This document shows, in pieces, positions 53,721 to 63,100 of a DNA stretch of 64,000 nucleotides. Source of the stretch: SZAS-79 sp964599095 (lineage in GTDB: Bacteria; Pseudomonadota; Gammaproteobacteria; Burkholderiales; SG8-39); the NCBI GenBank assembly GCA_964599095.1, contig CAZREB010000020.1:25695-89694 (forward strand), written 5' to 3'. Numbering within the stretch: position 1 is the stretch's first letter; each line of letters starts with the position of its first letter. Below the pieces are notes generated by a model. It saw only the letters and a list, made by a program, of their open reading frames with translations, was not told where the DNA came from and made no database searches. Position numbers and translations under genes: made by a program.

Positions 53721-55715
53721 TCATTCCGGCCGGCCCGAAAACGACAGGATGTCGCCGAGCTGCCTGTCGCTCTTCAGCAGGTTGCGCCGGATGCGCGACT
53801 GCGCGCGTTCGGTCCTGTACTGGGCATACCGGATCCACGCCCGCAGCGCCGGCCCGCCGAGGTAATCGCCGAAGACCGCGATTCCGCGCGCCAGCCATTC
53901 GAGCGGCCCGCCCCGGTAGGGTTCGAGCAACGGGTCCTCGAGCGACAGGATCGCCTCGGCGTGCCCCGGGTCGCCCTGGCGGGCGCACCGGCCGACCAGC
54001 TGACGGTCGATGCGCCCGGCCTCGTGCCGTTCCGAGAGGATCACGTGCAGGCCGCCGACCTCCTCCACGCCCCGGTCGAGCTTGATGTCCGTGCCGCGAC
54101 CCGCCATGTTGGTGGCAATCGTGATCCGCCCGAATTCGCCGGCCGCGGCGATGACCCTGGCCTCCTCCTCGTCCTGCTTGGCGCTCAGCATGTTGTGCTC
54201 GAGTCCGCGTTCGGCGAGCAGTGCGCTTGCGACTTCGGACGAGGCGACCGAACGCGTGCCGAGCAGTACCGGCGCGCCTTTCGCGTGGAGCTCCGCCACG
54301 CGGTCGGCGATGAAGCGCCACTTCTCGGCCTCGGTCGCGAAGATGCGGTCGCGGCGGTACTGCCGGCGGCTGGGCTTGTGGGTAGGCACGCGCACGACGG
54401 CAAGCCCATACACCGATCCCAGCTCGCCGACGACCTCTGCCGCGGTGCCGGTCATCCCAGACAGGCGGAGATAACGCATGAAGAAGCGCTGGTAGCTGAT
54501 GCGCGCAAGCGATTCCTTCCTCGGCGTGATCTCGAGGCCTTCCTTGGCCTCGATCAGCTGGTGCAGCCCCTGGCCCCATGAACGGTCGGCCATGACACGC
54601 CCGGTATGCTCGTCGATGACCTGGATCTTCCCGTCGCGCACGAGGTAGTGATCGTCGCGCTCGAACAGGTATTGCGCCGACAAGGCCTGCGTCACCAGTT
54701 CCGCGCGCCGCATCGCACCGGCCCAGACGCCACCGAGCGTGCGGCACAGGTCCACGATGCGCTCGTGCCCCGCCTCGGTAAGCGCGATCCTGCGCTCGGC
54801 GACAACGATCACGAAGTCGCGCCCGATGTCCAGCCGGCGCGCGAGGTCCAGCGCCTGCGCGGCCACCACGGCCTCGTCGCCCGACGACACCTCGTGCGAG
54901 ATGATCAGCGGCGTGCGCGCCTCGTCGACCAGCACGCTGTCGGCCTCGTCGACGATCGCGTAGTGCAGCCCGCGCAGCAGCAGCCGGCGGCTGCGCGATT
55001 CGGCGCCGTAGAGCTTTTCAAGCCGCAGGTGCAGCGAGCTCGACCCCGTGGACAGCAGGATGCGGTCGCGGAGGTAGTCGAAAACCAGCGTCTTGTTGGT
55101 GACGTAGACCACGTCCGCCGCGTAGGCCGCGCGCCTTTCGTCCGGGCTCATGTCCGCGGTCGCCGCGGCTACGCTTACGCCGAGGGCCTCGTAGACGGGG
55201 CGCATGATTTCGCAGTCGCGCTCGACCAGGTAGTCGTTGACGGTGATCACGTGCACCGGGATGCCTGCCAGGGCCGCGGTGCAGGCGGGCAGCGTTGCGG
55301 TCAGCGTCTTGCCCTCGCCGGTGTTCATCTCGGCGATCATGCCGTTGAGCATGATCCAGCCGCCCCGCAGCTGGACGTCGAAATGACGCATGCCGATCAG
55401 GCGGCCGGCGGTCTCGCGGATCAGCGCAAAGGATTCCGCGACGAGGGCATCGCGCAGGCCTTCGCGCCTCAGCGCCCGCTTGAGTTCTCGCGCGCCCTCG
55501 CGCAACCCCTCCTGGTCGAGCGCCCGGTACCTGGCCCCCAGCCGGCCGACCGCGCCGGCAATTGCCGCCACGCGCAGCGGATTGGAGCGCAGCTTCCTGG
55601 CGATCCTGCCGGTGAGCGCCAGGCCGAGCCGGTCGAGCCATTGCTCCCCGCGCAGCTCCTCGCGCTCCGGATAGATGTCGTCGAAGCCGGCCTGGGCCGC
55701 AAGAGTGTCAAACAT
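53721..55715 (-). CDS. Shortened SecA paralogue
   Basis: A 664-residue translocation motor related to SecA (usual length about 850–900). The N-terminal motor keeps Walker A GEGKT (133–137), a LxxGLHYAIVDEADSVLVDEARTP Walker B/DEAD block, the preprotein-cross-linking region (LDIGRDFV onward), and the second motor domain with ATNMAGRGTDIKL and QLVGRCARQGDPG. It stops soon after this, lacking most of the helical wing and the zinc/SecB-binding C-tail. Housekeeping SecA is not in the window, so this is an accessory motor. The ATG overlaps the end of the M50–HlyD gene by eight bases, binding its production to that protein. Confidence 0.9.
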   Translation of the reverse strand: MFDTLAAQAGFDDIYPEREELRGEQWLDRLGLALTGRIARKLRSNPLRVAAIAGAVGRLGARYRALDQEGLREGARELKRALRREGLRDALVAESFALIRETAGRLIGMRHFDVQLRGGWIMLNGMIAEMNTGEGKTLTATLPACTAALAGIPVHVITVNDYLVERDCEIMRPVYEALGVSVAAATADMSPDERRAAYAADVVYVTNKTLVFDYLRDRILLSTGSSSLHLRLEKLYGAESRSRRLLLRGLHYAIVDEADSVLVDEARTPLIISHEVSSGDEAVVAAQALDLARRLDIGRDFVIVVAERRIALTEAGHERIVDLCRTLGGVWAGAMRRAELVTQALSAQYLFERDDHYLVRDGKIQVIDEHTGRVMADRSWGQGLHQLIEAKEGLEITPRKESLARISYQRFFMRYLRLSGMTGTAAEVVGELGSVYGLAVVRVPTHKPSRRQYRRDRIFATEAEKWRFIADRVAELHAKGAPVLLGTRSVASSEVASALLAERGLEHNMLSAKQDEEEARVIAAAGEFGRITIATNMAGRGTDIKLDRGVEEVGGLHVILSERHEAGRIDRQLVGRCARQGDPGHAEAILSLEDPLLEPYRGGPLEWLARGIAVFGDYLGGPALRAWIRYAQYRTERAQSRIRRNLLKSDRQLGDILSFSGRPE

Positions 55716-57855
55716 TGAATTTCTTCAGGAAAGCGCGGCGCAATTCGCGGTACCACTGGCGGCCGAGCGGTTCCGGGTCATGCTCGAAACGCACGTAGAT
55801 GCGGCCGCCGAAAAGGTTCGCCTGCTCGCCGGCCGGGAGCGCCAGGTCCAGCACGAACAGCTTCTCCACCGCCTTGGGGTCGCCGGGCTTGCTCGGATCC
55901 AGGCCGATCTTGCCGCCCCCCTGCAGGCTCAGCGTCATGCTCGGCAGCTCGTCGGTGGCTGCCGGGACTTCACGCACGATCTTCGCCTCGATCGCCTTGC
56001 CGATCCGGTCCGCAGGACGGATTTCCACGCGGCGGGTGCGATGCGCGACGAGCCCGCCTTCGGATTGCGGCACCACGACGCGGACCGTCGTCGCGGCCGA
56101 GTCGCTCACGTAGGCGAGCACGTCGCCGCGCTGGACGAACCGGCCCGGCGAATTCTGCGCATCCTGGATGACGAACCGGCCGTCGGCCGGGCTGCGTACC
56201 TGCAGCTCGGTCTGCCGCCGCGAAGCAAGCTCGAGGGCCTCCACGAGGTGCTTCTTCTGCTCGTTGATGACTTCTGCCTTCACGCGCTTGCTGAGGATGC
56301 TCGAGCTGTAGCGCGCATCGAGTTCGGCGATCTGCGCCTGGAGCACGCGCGCCCGCATCTCCAGTTCGGGATCCTCGGTCCGGATCAGGACGTCTCCTTT
56401 GCGCACCGGCTGGTCGCGCCGGGCGAGCACCGCCGTGACGAAGCCGTCGACGCCGGCCCGCACTTGCGCCTCCTCCGGCGCCCAGATGACCCCTTCGGCG
56501 CGGGTCGACGAGGGTGCGGGCAGCCAGAGCAGCGCGCCAGCGGCGAGGGTGACGATCGAGGCCGTCGCAAGGATGGCGCGCCGGCGGCGGTTCGCCAGCC
56601 TGGGACTCGCGGCCAGGTATTCGATCTTCTTCAGCACCGGGAGCACCAGCATCGAGGCACAGGCCCAGAGCGCGAGGATCACGCCGACGACGAAAAACCT
56701 GCTCGCCACCAGCACGGCGATCGAGACCATCATGATCATCCGGTAGACAAACGACCCGATCGCGTAGAAGACGAACCAGCCGCGCTCGCCGCCGGCCGAC
56801 ACCGGCGACGTACCGCCTTCGACGCCGAAGAGATAGCGGTTCACCAGGTATCCAACGTACTCGTTCGAGCGCTGCGCCAGGTTCGGGATTTCGAGGTAGT
56901 CGGCGAGGATGTAGTACCCGTCGTAGCGCAGCAGGGGGTTGGCGTTGAAAAGGAGCGTGGACACGCCTGCCACGAGGATGACGTTGTAGGCGATCGACCG
57001 CTCGGTCCCCGGCTCGAGGTGCACCCAGGCGAACACCGCGAGCGCTGCGATGAACACCTCGACCAGCATGCCTGCGGCGCCGACGAGCATGCGGCTGCCC
57101 TTGTCGCGGAAGGCCGTCGCCGAGGACGCGTCCACGTAAGGCACCGGCATCAGCACCAGCAGCATCACGCCCATCTCGTGCACTTCGCCGCCGCCCGCCT
57201 TGGTTGCGACGGCGTGCCCGAATTCGTGCAGCAGCTTGATCAGCGGGAAGACGAACCACAGCAGCAACAGGTTTTCGACCGAGAACATCCGGTCGATCGC
57301 ATCGCCGGAGAGCTCGGCCCAGTGCATCGCCACGAGGACCATCGCCCAGCCGACCGTGCCCAGCCACAGAAGCGCGCCGAACCAGGTGAACAGCGGCGCC
57401 AGGATCGGCATCAGGCGCGCCAGGACCTTCTCGGGATCGAACAGCGGGAAGCGCAGCGACAGCGGGTTGCCGATGTACTGCTTCAGCCGCGTCTTCTCGT
57501 GCAGCCTGCGCCGCTGGCGAAGTTCGTGCAGGTCGGGCGGGGCGTCGCTTTGCAGCACGTCGGCCTTGTGCAGGTCGGACAGGAGCTTGATGACCTCGTC
57601 CTGCGATGGCGCGTCGTCGCCGAGGCGCACGCAGCCGAGGTCCCAGATCTCCTGCAGCGTGCGCTTGCCGTCCATCAGGCCGATCACCAGGTTCGCGACC
57701 GGCGTGAAGCGGTGGAATTTCCCGGTCGAATGGTTCTGCAGCACGTACCAGACGGCACCGCGGTAGACGTGGCGGTGGACCTGGGCGTGGTTGCGCAGAC
57801 GCGGCCTGACGCCGGCCACCCGGTACCACGAAGTGCTGAACATCGACTGGGTCAC
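55708..57855 (-). CDS. PqqD-like domain–M50 site-2-protease–HlyD fusion
   Basis: A 715-residue three-part membrane protein. Residues about 25–105 (YRGAVWYVLQNHSTGKFHRF… and …EVIKLLSDLHKADVLQ) look like a PqqD/RRE fold, the peptide-recognition domain of RiPP enzymes. Residues about 150–450 are an M50 intramembrane metalloprotease with HEFGH (His210, Glu211, His214) and the NPLLRYDGYY motif (Asp312) as third zinc ligand. From about 470 a HlyD-type lipoyl/α-hairpin region follows, preceded by a membrane helix. Similar proteins lie in bacteriocin/epipeptide export loci. The stop codon overlaps the secA-like start. An inner-membrane processing–export adaptor is a fair inference. Confidence 0.85.
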   Translation of the reverse strand: MTQSMFSTSWYRVAGVRPRLRNHAQVHRHVYRGAVWYVLQNHSTGKFHRFTPVANLVIGLMDGKRTLQEIWDLGCVRLGDDAPSQDEVIKLLSDLHKADVLQSDAPPDLHELRQRRRLHEKTRLKQYIGNPLSLRFPLFDPEKVLARLMPILAPLFTWFGALLWLGTVGWAMVLVAMHWAELSGDAIDRMFSVENLLLLWFVFPLIKLLHEFGHAVATKAGGGEVHEMGVMLLVLMPVPYVDASSATAFRDKGSRMLVGAAGMLVEVFIAALAVFAWVHLEPGTERSIAYNVILVAGVSTLLFNANPLLRYDGYYILADYLEIPNLAQRSNEYVGYLVNRYLFGVEGGTSPVSAGGERGWFVFYAIGSFVYRMIMMVSIAVLVASRFFVVGVILALWACASMLVLPVLKKIEYLAASPRLANRRRRAILATASIVTLAAGALLWLPAPSSTRAEGVIWAPEEAQVRAGVDGFVTAVLARRDQPVRKGDVLIRTEDPELEMRARVLQAQIAELDARYSSSILSKRVKAEVINEQKKHLVEALELASRRQTELQVRSPADGRFVIQDAQNSPGRFVQRGDVLAYVSDSAATTVRVVVPQSEGGLVAHRTRRVEIRPADRIGKAIEAKIVREVPAATDELPSMTLSLQGGGKIGLDPSKPGDPKAVEKLFVLDLALPAGEQANLFGGRIYVRFEHDPEPLGRQWYRELRRAFLKKFNV

Positions 57856-57873
57856 GGCTCGTCTCCCGGCGCG

Positions 57874-59721
57874 CTAGATCCACGACCAGAGGACGAGGCG
57901 CAGCCAGTCGATCATCTTGTGGGTGCCGATCCAGATGAGCTTGCGGTTGCCGGCCTCGACCTTGGCGACGCCCTCCATGCCGGGGCGCAGGCGCTCGGTC
58001 ATCCGATCCAGCGATGCCTCGACGCGGAAGTAGCTGCGCCCTTCACGAGATACCGCAACCGGGGTCACGTGCGTGATCGTCAACGGGTAGACCTCGCCGG
58101 GCAGCGAGGTGAGCATCAACGTGCCGTTCTGGCCGGACCGGATGTGCGAGATCTCGCCTTCGTCCACCTCGAGCACGACGCGATAGGCGTTCAGCGGCGC
58201 CACCTCGAACAGCACCTGCCCGCGCTTGACGGCCGTGCCCAATGACTGGCTCAGGTCGCCGTTGACCACCAGCCCCTCGAAGGGCGCCGCCACGCGCGTG
58301 CGCCGGACCTGCTCGGCCAGCAGGTTCATCTGCGCCTCGGCCTGCTGCACCTGGGCAAGCAGGACGTTGCTCTGGCCCCGATCGTGCTGCGCGACCGCCT
58401 CCTGGTACTGCTTGGCGTACTGCTCCCGCTGGCTTGCCCATTTGTAGTACTCGAGCTTGAGGTCGCGGTCATCGAGCGTGGCGAGGACCGCGCCGTTCGG
58501 GACGACGTCACCGGCGCGATGGGGGGCGCTCGCGACATAGCCGTCGTACGGTGCCACGAGGACGCGGCGCACAGACCCTTCCAGCGCGGCATTTGCGCCG
58601 ACGCGGTAGGCGCCGGTCGCGAAATTGAAGAACACCACGGCGCCCATCAGCAGGATCGCACCGAGCTTGCGGCCGAAATGGCGCGGGCCGGTGAGCTTTT
58701 CGAGCTGCTCGCGGGATGCGTCGAGGACCCGGCTCGCAAGCAGCCGGTCGTTCAGGCGCTTGTCCTCGAGGATCCGGGCGCACAAGGCCACGACCGCCTG
58801 GCACAACTCGATCGCTTCCGCATCGAAAGGGCGGCCCGACGGCCGCTCGAACGTGAATGCGCCGAGGGTGCCCTTGCCGACCGAGAAGGGCACGGTCAGC
58901 ACGCAATCGCTGCCGAACTGGCGGGCGAGCACGGCATGATCGCGCGTGACAAGCGCGTCGCCGTCGCCCGCGGGCAGCACGATGATCGATTTCTGGTCGA
59001 GCGACTCGTCCATCGCGGTGCCTACGGCGCGGATGAGGTTCATGCGCGCGCCGAACTCGGCGCTGTGCGACACCGCGATCACGCGCGCATGCTGGTTCTT
59101 CACGAAGCCGATGCTCACCCGGTCGCAGTCCAGGCGCGTGGCGAGGTCGGTCGCGAGGGCCTGCGCGGATTCGTCGAACCCGCCCTGCGCGAGCACGGAG
59201 GCCACGAGATCGAGCGTGGCGATCAGCCGCTCGCGCGTGATCTGCTCCTGCAGCGACTGCTGGTTGCGCAACGCCGACTCGATGCCGTAGAGCCCCCAGC
59301 GCAACTGGCGGACCATTTCGCGCAGACGTTCTTCGTGGCGCAGGCCTGTCTCCACCGCGACCAGCCCGTGCAACTCGCCATCGAGCACCAGCGGGCATGA
59401 CACCACCGCGACCGGCTCGTCCTGGACGATCTGCGCCTGGCGGGCCTCGAGCGTACGGCCGGCCACGTCGGCGAGCAGGGGGCCGGGCGGCTGCCCGGCA
59501 GGCCACAGGCTCTTGGGGACGAAGGGTCCCGCTTCCGGCGGGCCGAGGACGAGAACGCCCTGGATCGCGCCTTCGATCATCGAGCACTGCAGGGCGAGCC
59601 AGCTCTGGAAGAAGGCGTCGCTGGCGGTGGCGTCGCCGTGCTGGAGCCAGAGGGACTGCTGCTCCGGTCCGTGGCTGGCGGAACTGCCTGCGGAAACGCC
59701 GATGGGGGGGCTATGGTTCAA
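57874..59721 (-). CDS. GAF-domain HlyD-family membrane adaptor
   Basis: A 615-residue protein. Residues about 25–330 hold two GAF-like sensor domains on the cytoplasmic side (ALQCSMIEGAIQGVLVLGPP and DCDRVSIGFVKNQHARVIAVSH). A single membrane helix at about 350–370 (GAILLMGAVVFFNFATGAYRV) separates them from a periplasmic HlyD module (RRVLVAPYDGYVASAPHRAGDVVPNGAVLATL; hairpin; RVAAPFEGLVVNGDLSQ). GAF fusion to an export adaptor is unusual and suggests ligand- or redox-controlled export. It lies 18 bases before the M50 gene. Confidence 0.85.
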   Translation of the reverse strand: MNHSPPIGVSAGSSASHGPEQQSLWLQHGDATASDAFFQSWLALQCSMIEGAIQGVLVLGPPEAGPFVPKSLWPAGQPPGPLLADVAGRTLEARQAQIVQDEPVAVVSCPLVLDGELHGLVAVETGLRHEERLREMVRQLRWGLYGIESALRNQQSLQEQITRERLIATLDLVASVLAQGGFDESAQALATDLATRLDCDRVSIGFVKNQHARVIAVSHSAEFGARMNLIRAVGTAMDESLDQKSIIVLPAGDGDALVTRDHAVLARQFGSDCVLTVPFSVGKGTLGAFTFERPSGRPFDAEAIELCQAVVALCARILEDKRLNDRLLASRVLDASREQLEKLTGPRHFGRKLGAILLMGAVVFFNFATGAYRVGANAALEGSVRRVLVAPYDGYVASAPHRAGDVVPNGAVLATLDDRDLKLEYYKWASQREQYAKQYQEAVAQHDRGQSNVLLAQVQQAEAQMNLLAEQVRRTRVAAPFEGLVVNGDLSQSLGTAVKRGQVLFEVAPLNAYRVVLEVDEGEISHIRSGQNGTLMLTSLPGEVYPLTITHVTPVAVSREGRSYFRVEASLDRMTERLRPGMEGVAKVEAGNRKLIWIGTHKMIDWLRLVLWSWI

Positions 59722-59786
59722 CGGATGTCATGCTCGCGCGAACGGGTGCGCGCGGCGCACCCGGGGTCCGGCTGGCGGCCCCGCGT

Positions 59787-60107
59787 TCAGGCCTCGATCT
59801 TGAGTTCCCCATAGCGCGCCTCGTATTCCTTGAGCACCCTGTCGAGCAGGGTCGCGAGCCTCTTGGCCGCGTACGGGTTGAGGACCACGCGATCGGACAG
59901 GAGCACCTTCACTTCCTTCTGCCCGGAATGCCAGGCCTGGTTGGCCCCGAACAGCAATGTGATCTCCTCGCGCGAGCCGAGCACGTTGCACACATTCGAG
60001 TAGGAGGTATTCATGCGCGAATCGTCCCACACCACCTTCTGCATCTCGGCCGCTTTCCGGCCGCCTTCCGCGGCCGGCGCGCCCTCCGGGGTATTGCTCT
60101 TGGCCAT
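59787..60107 (-). CDS. DUF3467 domain protein
   Basis: A 106-residue protein. The core (YSNVCNVLGSREEITLLFG, then LSDRVVLNPYAAKRLATLL) matches the DUF3467 family, which is of unknown function and found near secretion or stress genes. The N-terminal 25 residues are low-complexity (Ala/Gly/Glu). No membrane segment or catalytic motif is seen. It sits between the repeat-protein gene and the export adaptors, 65 bases before the GAF–HlyD gene. Confidence 0.8.
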   Translation of the reverse strand: MAKSNTPEGAPAAEGGRKAAEMQKVVWDDSRMNTSYSNVCNVLGSREEITLLFGANQAWHSGQKEVKVLLSDRVVLNPYAAKRLATLLDRVLKEYEARYGELKIEA

Positions 60108-60154
60108 GCAAAGCTCCTTCTCGTGGATCCGGTTGTCCTCCCGAGTGCGGGAGT

Positions 60155-63100
60155 CTACTTAGTTTCCCGGGGGCGGGTTGGCGCATTGCCGCCCCAGTCG
60201 ATGCTGACCCGGGGCTTGGGCGCGCTCCGGTACCCGTTCGTCTCGACGCTGGCGTTCAGGCCCAGCGGGCCGTCCAGCCATTTCTGCGCGGTCGCGTCGA
60301 TCGCGCCCGGTTGCAGGCGCGGCGCAGCGCTCGGGCGCGCTCGCGCACGACGATCGAGCAACACCTCGTTTCGGCCCGCCTCTGCGGCGACCCATTTCCC
60401 GCCGCCGTGCCCGCGGTTGGATTCGGCGACGCCCGGCGCGGCGAAGATCCGCCGCACGACCTGCGCGGCCTGTGCCGCGATCAGGCCCGCCGACGCGATT
60501 TCGAGACTTCCCGGCCCGCGCCCGCCGTCTCGGCTTGCGTCGCCGGCGGCCAGGCCGTCCGCAGTTGGCAGCTCGAGCGACGCACCATCCGCGGGTTTCT
60601 GACCCTGCTGCTGATCGCCAAGGCCGGCACCGTCGGCTGGCGGGCCGCCGGGATTCGGGCCGGCGCCTTGCGGCGAGGACGAATCGCCGCCCTGACCGCT
60701 TGGCTGCGAACCCGGAGCGGAGTCGGTCGAATCGCCACCGGGAGTGCCTTGGGTATCGTCGGTGGAATCGTTCGGCCCCTGCTGCTGGTCCTGCCCGGTC
60801 TGTTGGGTGCCGGATTGAGGCGTCCCCGATGGCGCGCCCTCGGAACTGTGGCGGGCCTGCGAGGAGAACTCGAAGCCGGCCAGCGTCGGCAGGGCCAGGA
60901 AGTCCCGCAGGAGCGCCTCTTCGCGCGACGTCGAACCGGGCGTTGCCGGCGATGATGTCCGGAACACCTGCACGCTGACCGTTGCACCGTCGCTCGGCCG
61001 CGTAAAGGTGAAGATCGCTTCCTGGACTCTTGCGATCAGGTCGCTGCCGGTGCCGTAGCGGATCAGCGACACGACATTGCCGATCGCATTCAGGCTCACC
61101 GCGGCATAGTCGCCGACGATGACGTCTTCGTTCAGGTTGCCGACCGTGAGATCGTCGCCGTCGCCGCCAAAGAGGACGTCCGATCCCACGCCCCCGTCCA
61201 TGTAGTCGGCCTTGCCGATGAAGGGATCGATGGACTCGATGACGTTGACCACCCCGTCGATGTAGGTGATCCGGCCTGCGTCGCCAAGCAGCGCGTCGTT
61301 GCCCTCGCCGCCGAGAATAGTGTCGGCATCGAACCCGCCGAGGATCGCATCGCTGCCTGCGCCGGCAGAAAGCGTATCGCTGCCGCCGGCGGAAGGATTG
61401 GTGGTCTGGACCAGGCCGAGGCGCCCCTTGTCGTCCAGGACGATGAATCCGTCGTCGCCGATCAGGACATCGGCGCCCGCGCCGGTGGTCACCGAGTCGC
61501 TGCCCAGCCCCGCGAGGACGTATGTATCGCCGCCGGCAGCGACGATCTTGTCCTTGCCGCCTTCCAGGACTTCGGTCGTTACGATGACCTTGCGCAGTCC
61601 CGTCGGGCCGTAGAGGATCTCGCCGTTGTCGCCGAACAGGGTGTGGACGCCGGTTCCGACCTTGATTTCATCGTTGGCAATCCCGCCAAGCACGGTCTTG
61701 GTCCCATCGCCGGATTCGACGATGTCATCGCCCCCCTCGAGCGTCACGATGCTGTCGATGCTGAGCAACAACGTCCCCGTGGGCTCCATGCGCACGATCG
61801 CGTTGTCGCCGAAGATCGCGTCGGTTCCGTTGCCCGAGGCGATCCGGTCGTTCCCCATGCCGCCGAAGATCGTATTGTTGCCGTTGCCGACGGTGATCGT
61901 GTCGTCGCCTCCGGTGACCGGCAGCGTGTCCGTGGTCGCATAGGTCAGTGCGTTGCCCGCGCCCGCCTGTCCGATCGCCACATAGGTCACGTATCCGTTG
62001 TCGCCGAACACGGTGTGGTTTCCGTCGCCCAGCGTGATCGTGTCCGATCCGTCGCCGCCCAGCACCCGCTTGTCGCCCGCGAGCGACTTGATCACGTCGT
62101 CGCCTCCCAGCTGCGCCACGCTCTGCGCTCCCGTCGTCGACGCCAGCGACTTGGTCGACACCTGCGCAAAGTTGTTTCCCTCGACGTCCATCTGCACGAA
62201 CCCGTTGTCCCCAAGGATCGTCTGCGCCCCGCTGCCCGTCGTGATCCTGTCGGCACCCATCCCGCCCAGGAACGTCCCGGTCCCGTCGCCCGCACTGATC
62301 ACGTCGTTGCCACCAGTCAGCTGCACCGTGTCCGTCGTCTCGTACAGCAACCCGCGACCCGCGCCCGTCTTGCCGATCGCCACATACGTCACCGTCGCGT
62401 TGTCGCCCGCCACCGTGTGCTCGCCCGCACCCAGCTTGACCGTGTCCCCGCCGTCACCGCCCAGCACCCGCTTGGTGCCCGCACCTGCCTCGATGCTGTC
62501 GTCTCCACCCATCGACGTCACGAACAACACCCCCGTCGTGCTCGACAACGACTTCGTGCCGATCTGCGCGAAGTTGTTCCCTTCCACGTCCATCTGCACG
62601 AACCCGTTGTCACCCAGGATCGTGTCCGCGCCGTCTGCCGCCGTGATCGTGTCCTGTCCCATCCCGCCAAGGATCGTGTTGTTGCCGCTGCCCACCGTGA
62701 TCGCGTCGTTGCCGCCCGTGCCAGCCTGCTGGTCCGTCGTCTCGTAACGCAACGCACGCCCCGCACCAACCTGCCCGATCGCCACGTACGTCACCGTCGC
62801 GTTGTCCCCGCTCACCGTGTGGTCGCCAGTGCCCAGCGTGATCTTGTCCGACCCGTCGCCGCCCAGCACCCGCTTGTCGCCCGCGAGCGACTTGATCACG
62901 TCGTCGCCTCCCAGCTGCGCCACGCTCTGCGCTCCCGTCGTCGACGCCAGCGACTTGGTCGACACCTGCGCAAAGTTGTTTCCCTCGACGTCCATCTGCA
63001 CGAACCCGTTGTCCCCAAGGATCGTCTGCGCCCCGCTGCCCGTCGTGATCCTGTCGGCACCCATCCCGCCCAGGAACGTCCCGGTCCCGTCGCCCGCACT

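Noticed and set aside
46919..60154. Short ORF that could encode a RiPP precursor in the gaps of the large cluster
   Set aside because: All inter-gene gaps there are under about 100 bases and none holds a start, ribosome binding site and plausible leader. A precursor may lie beyond the window.
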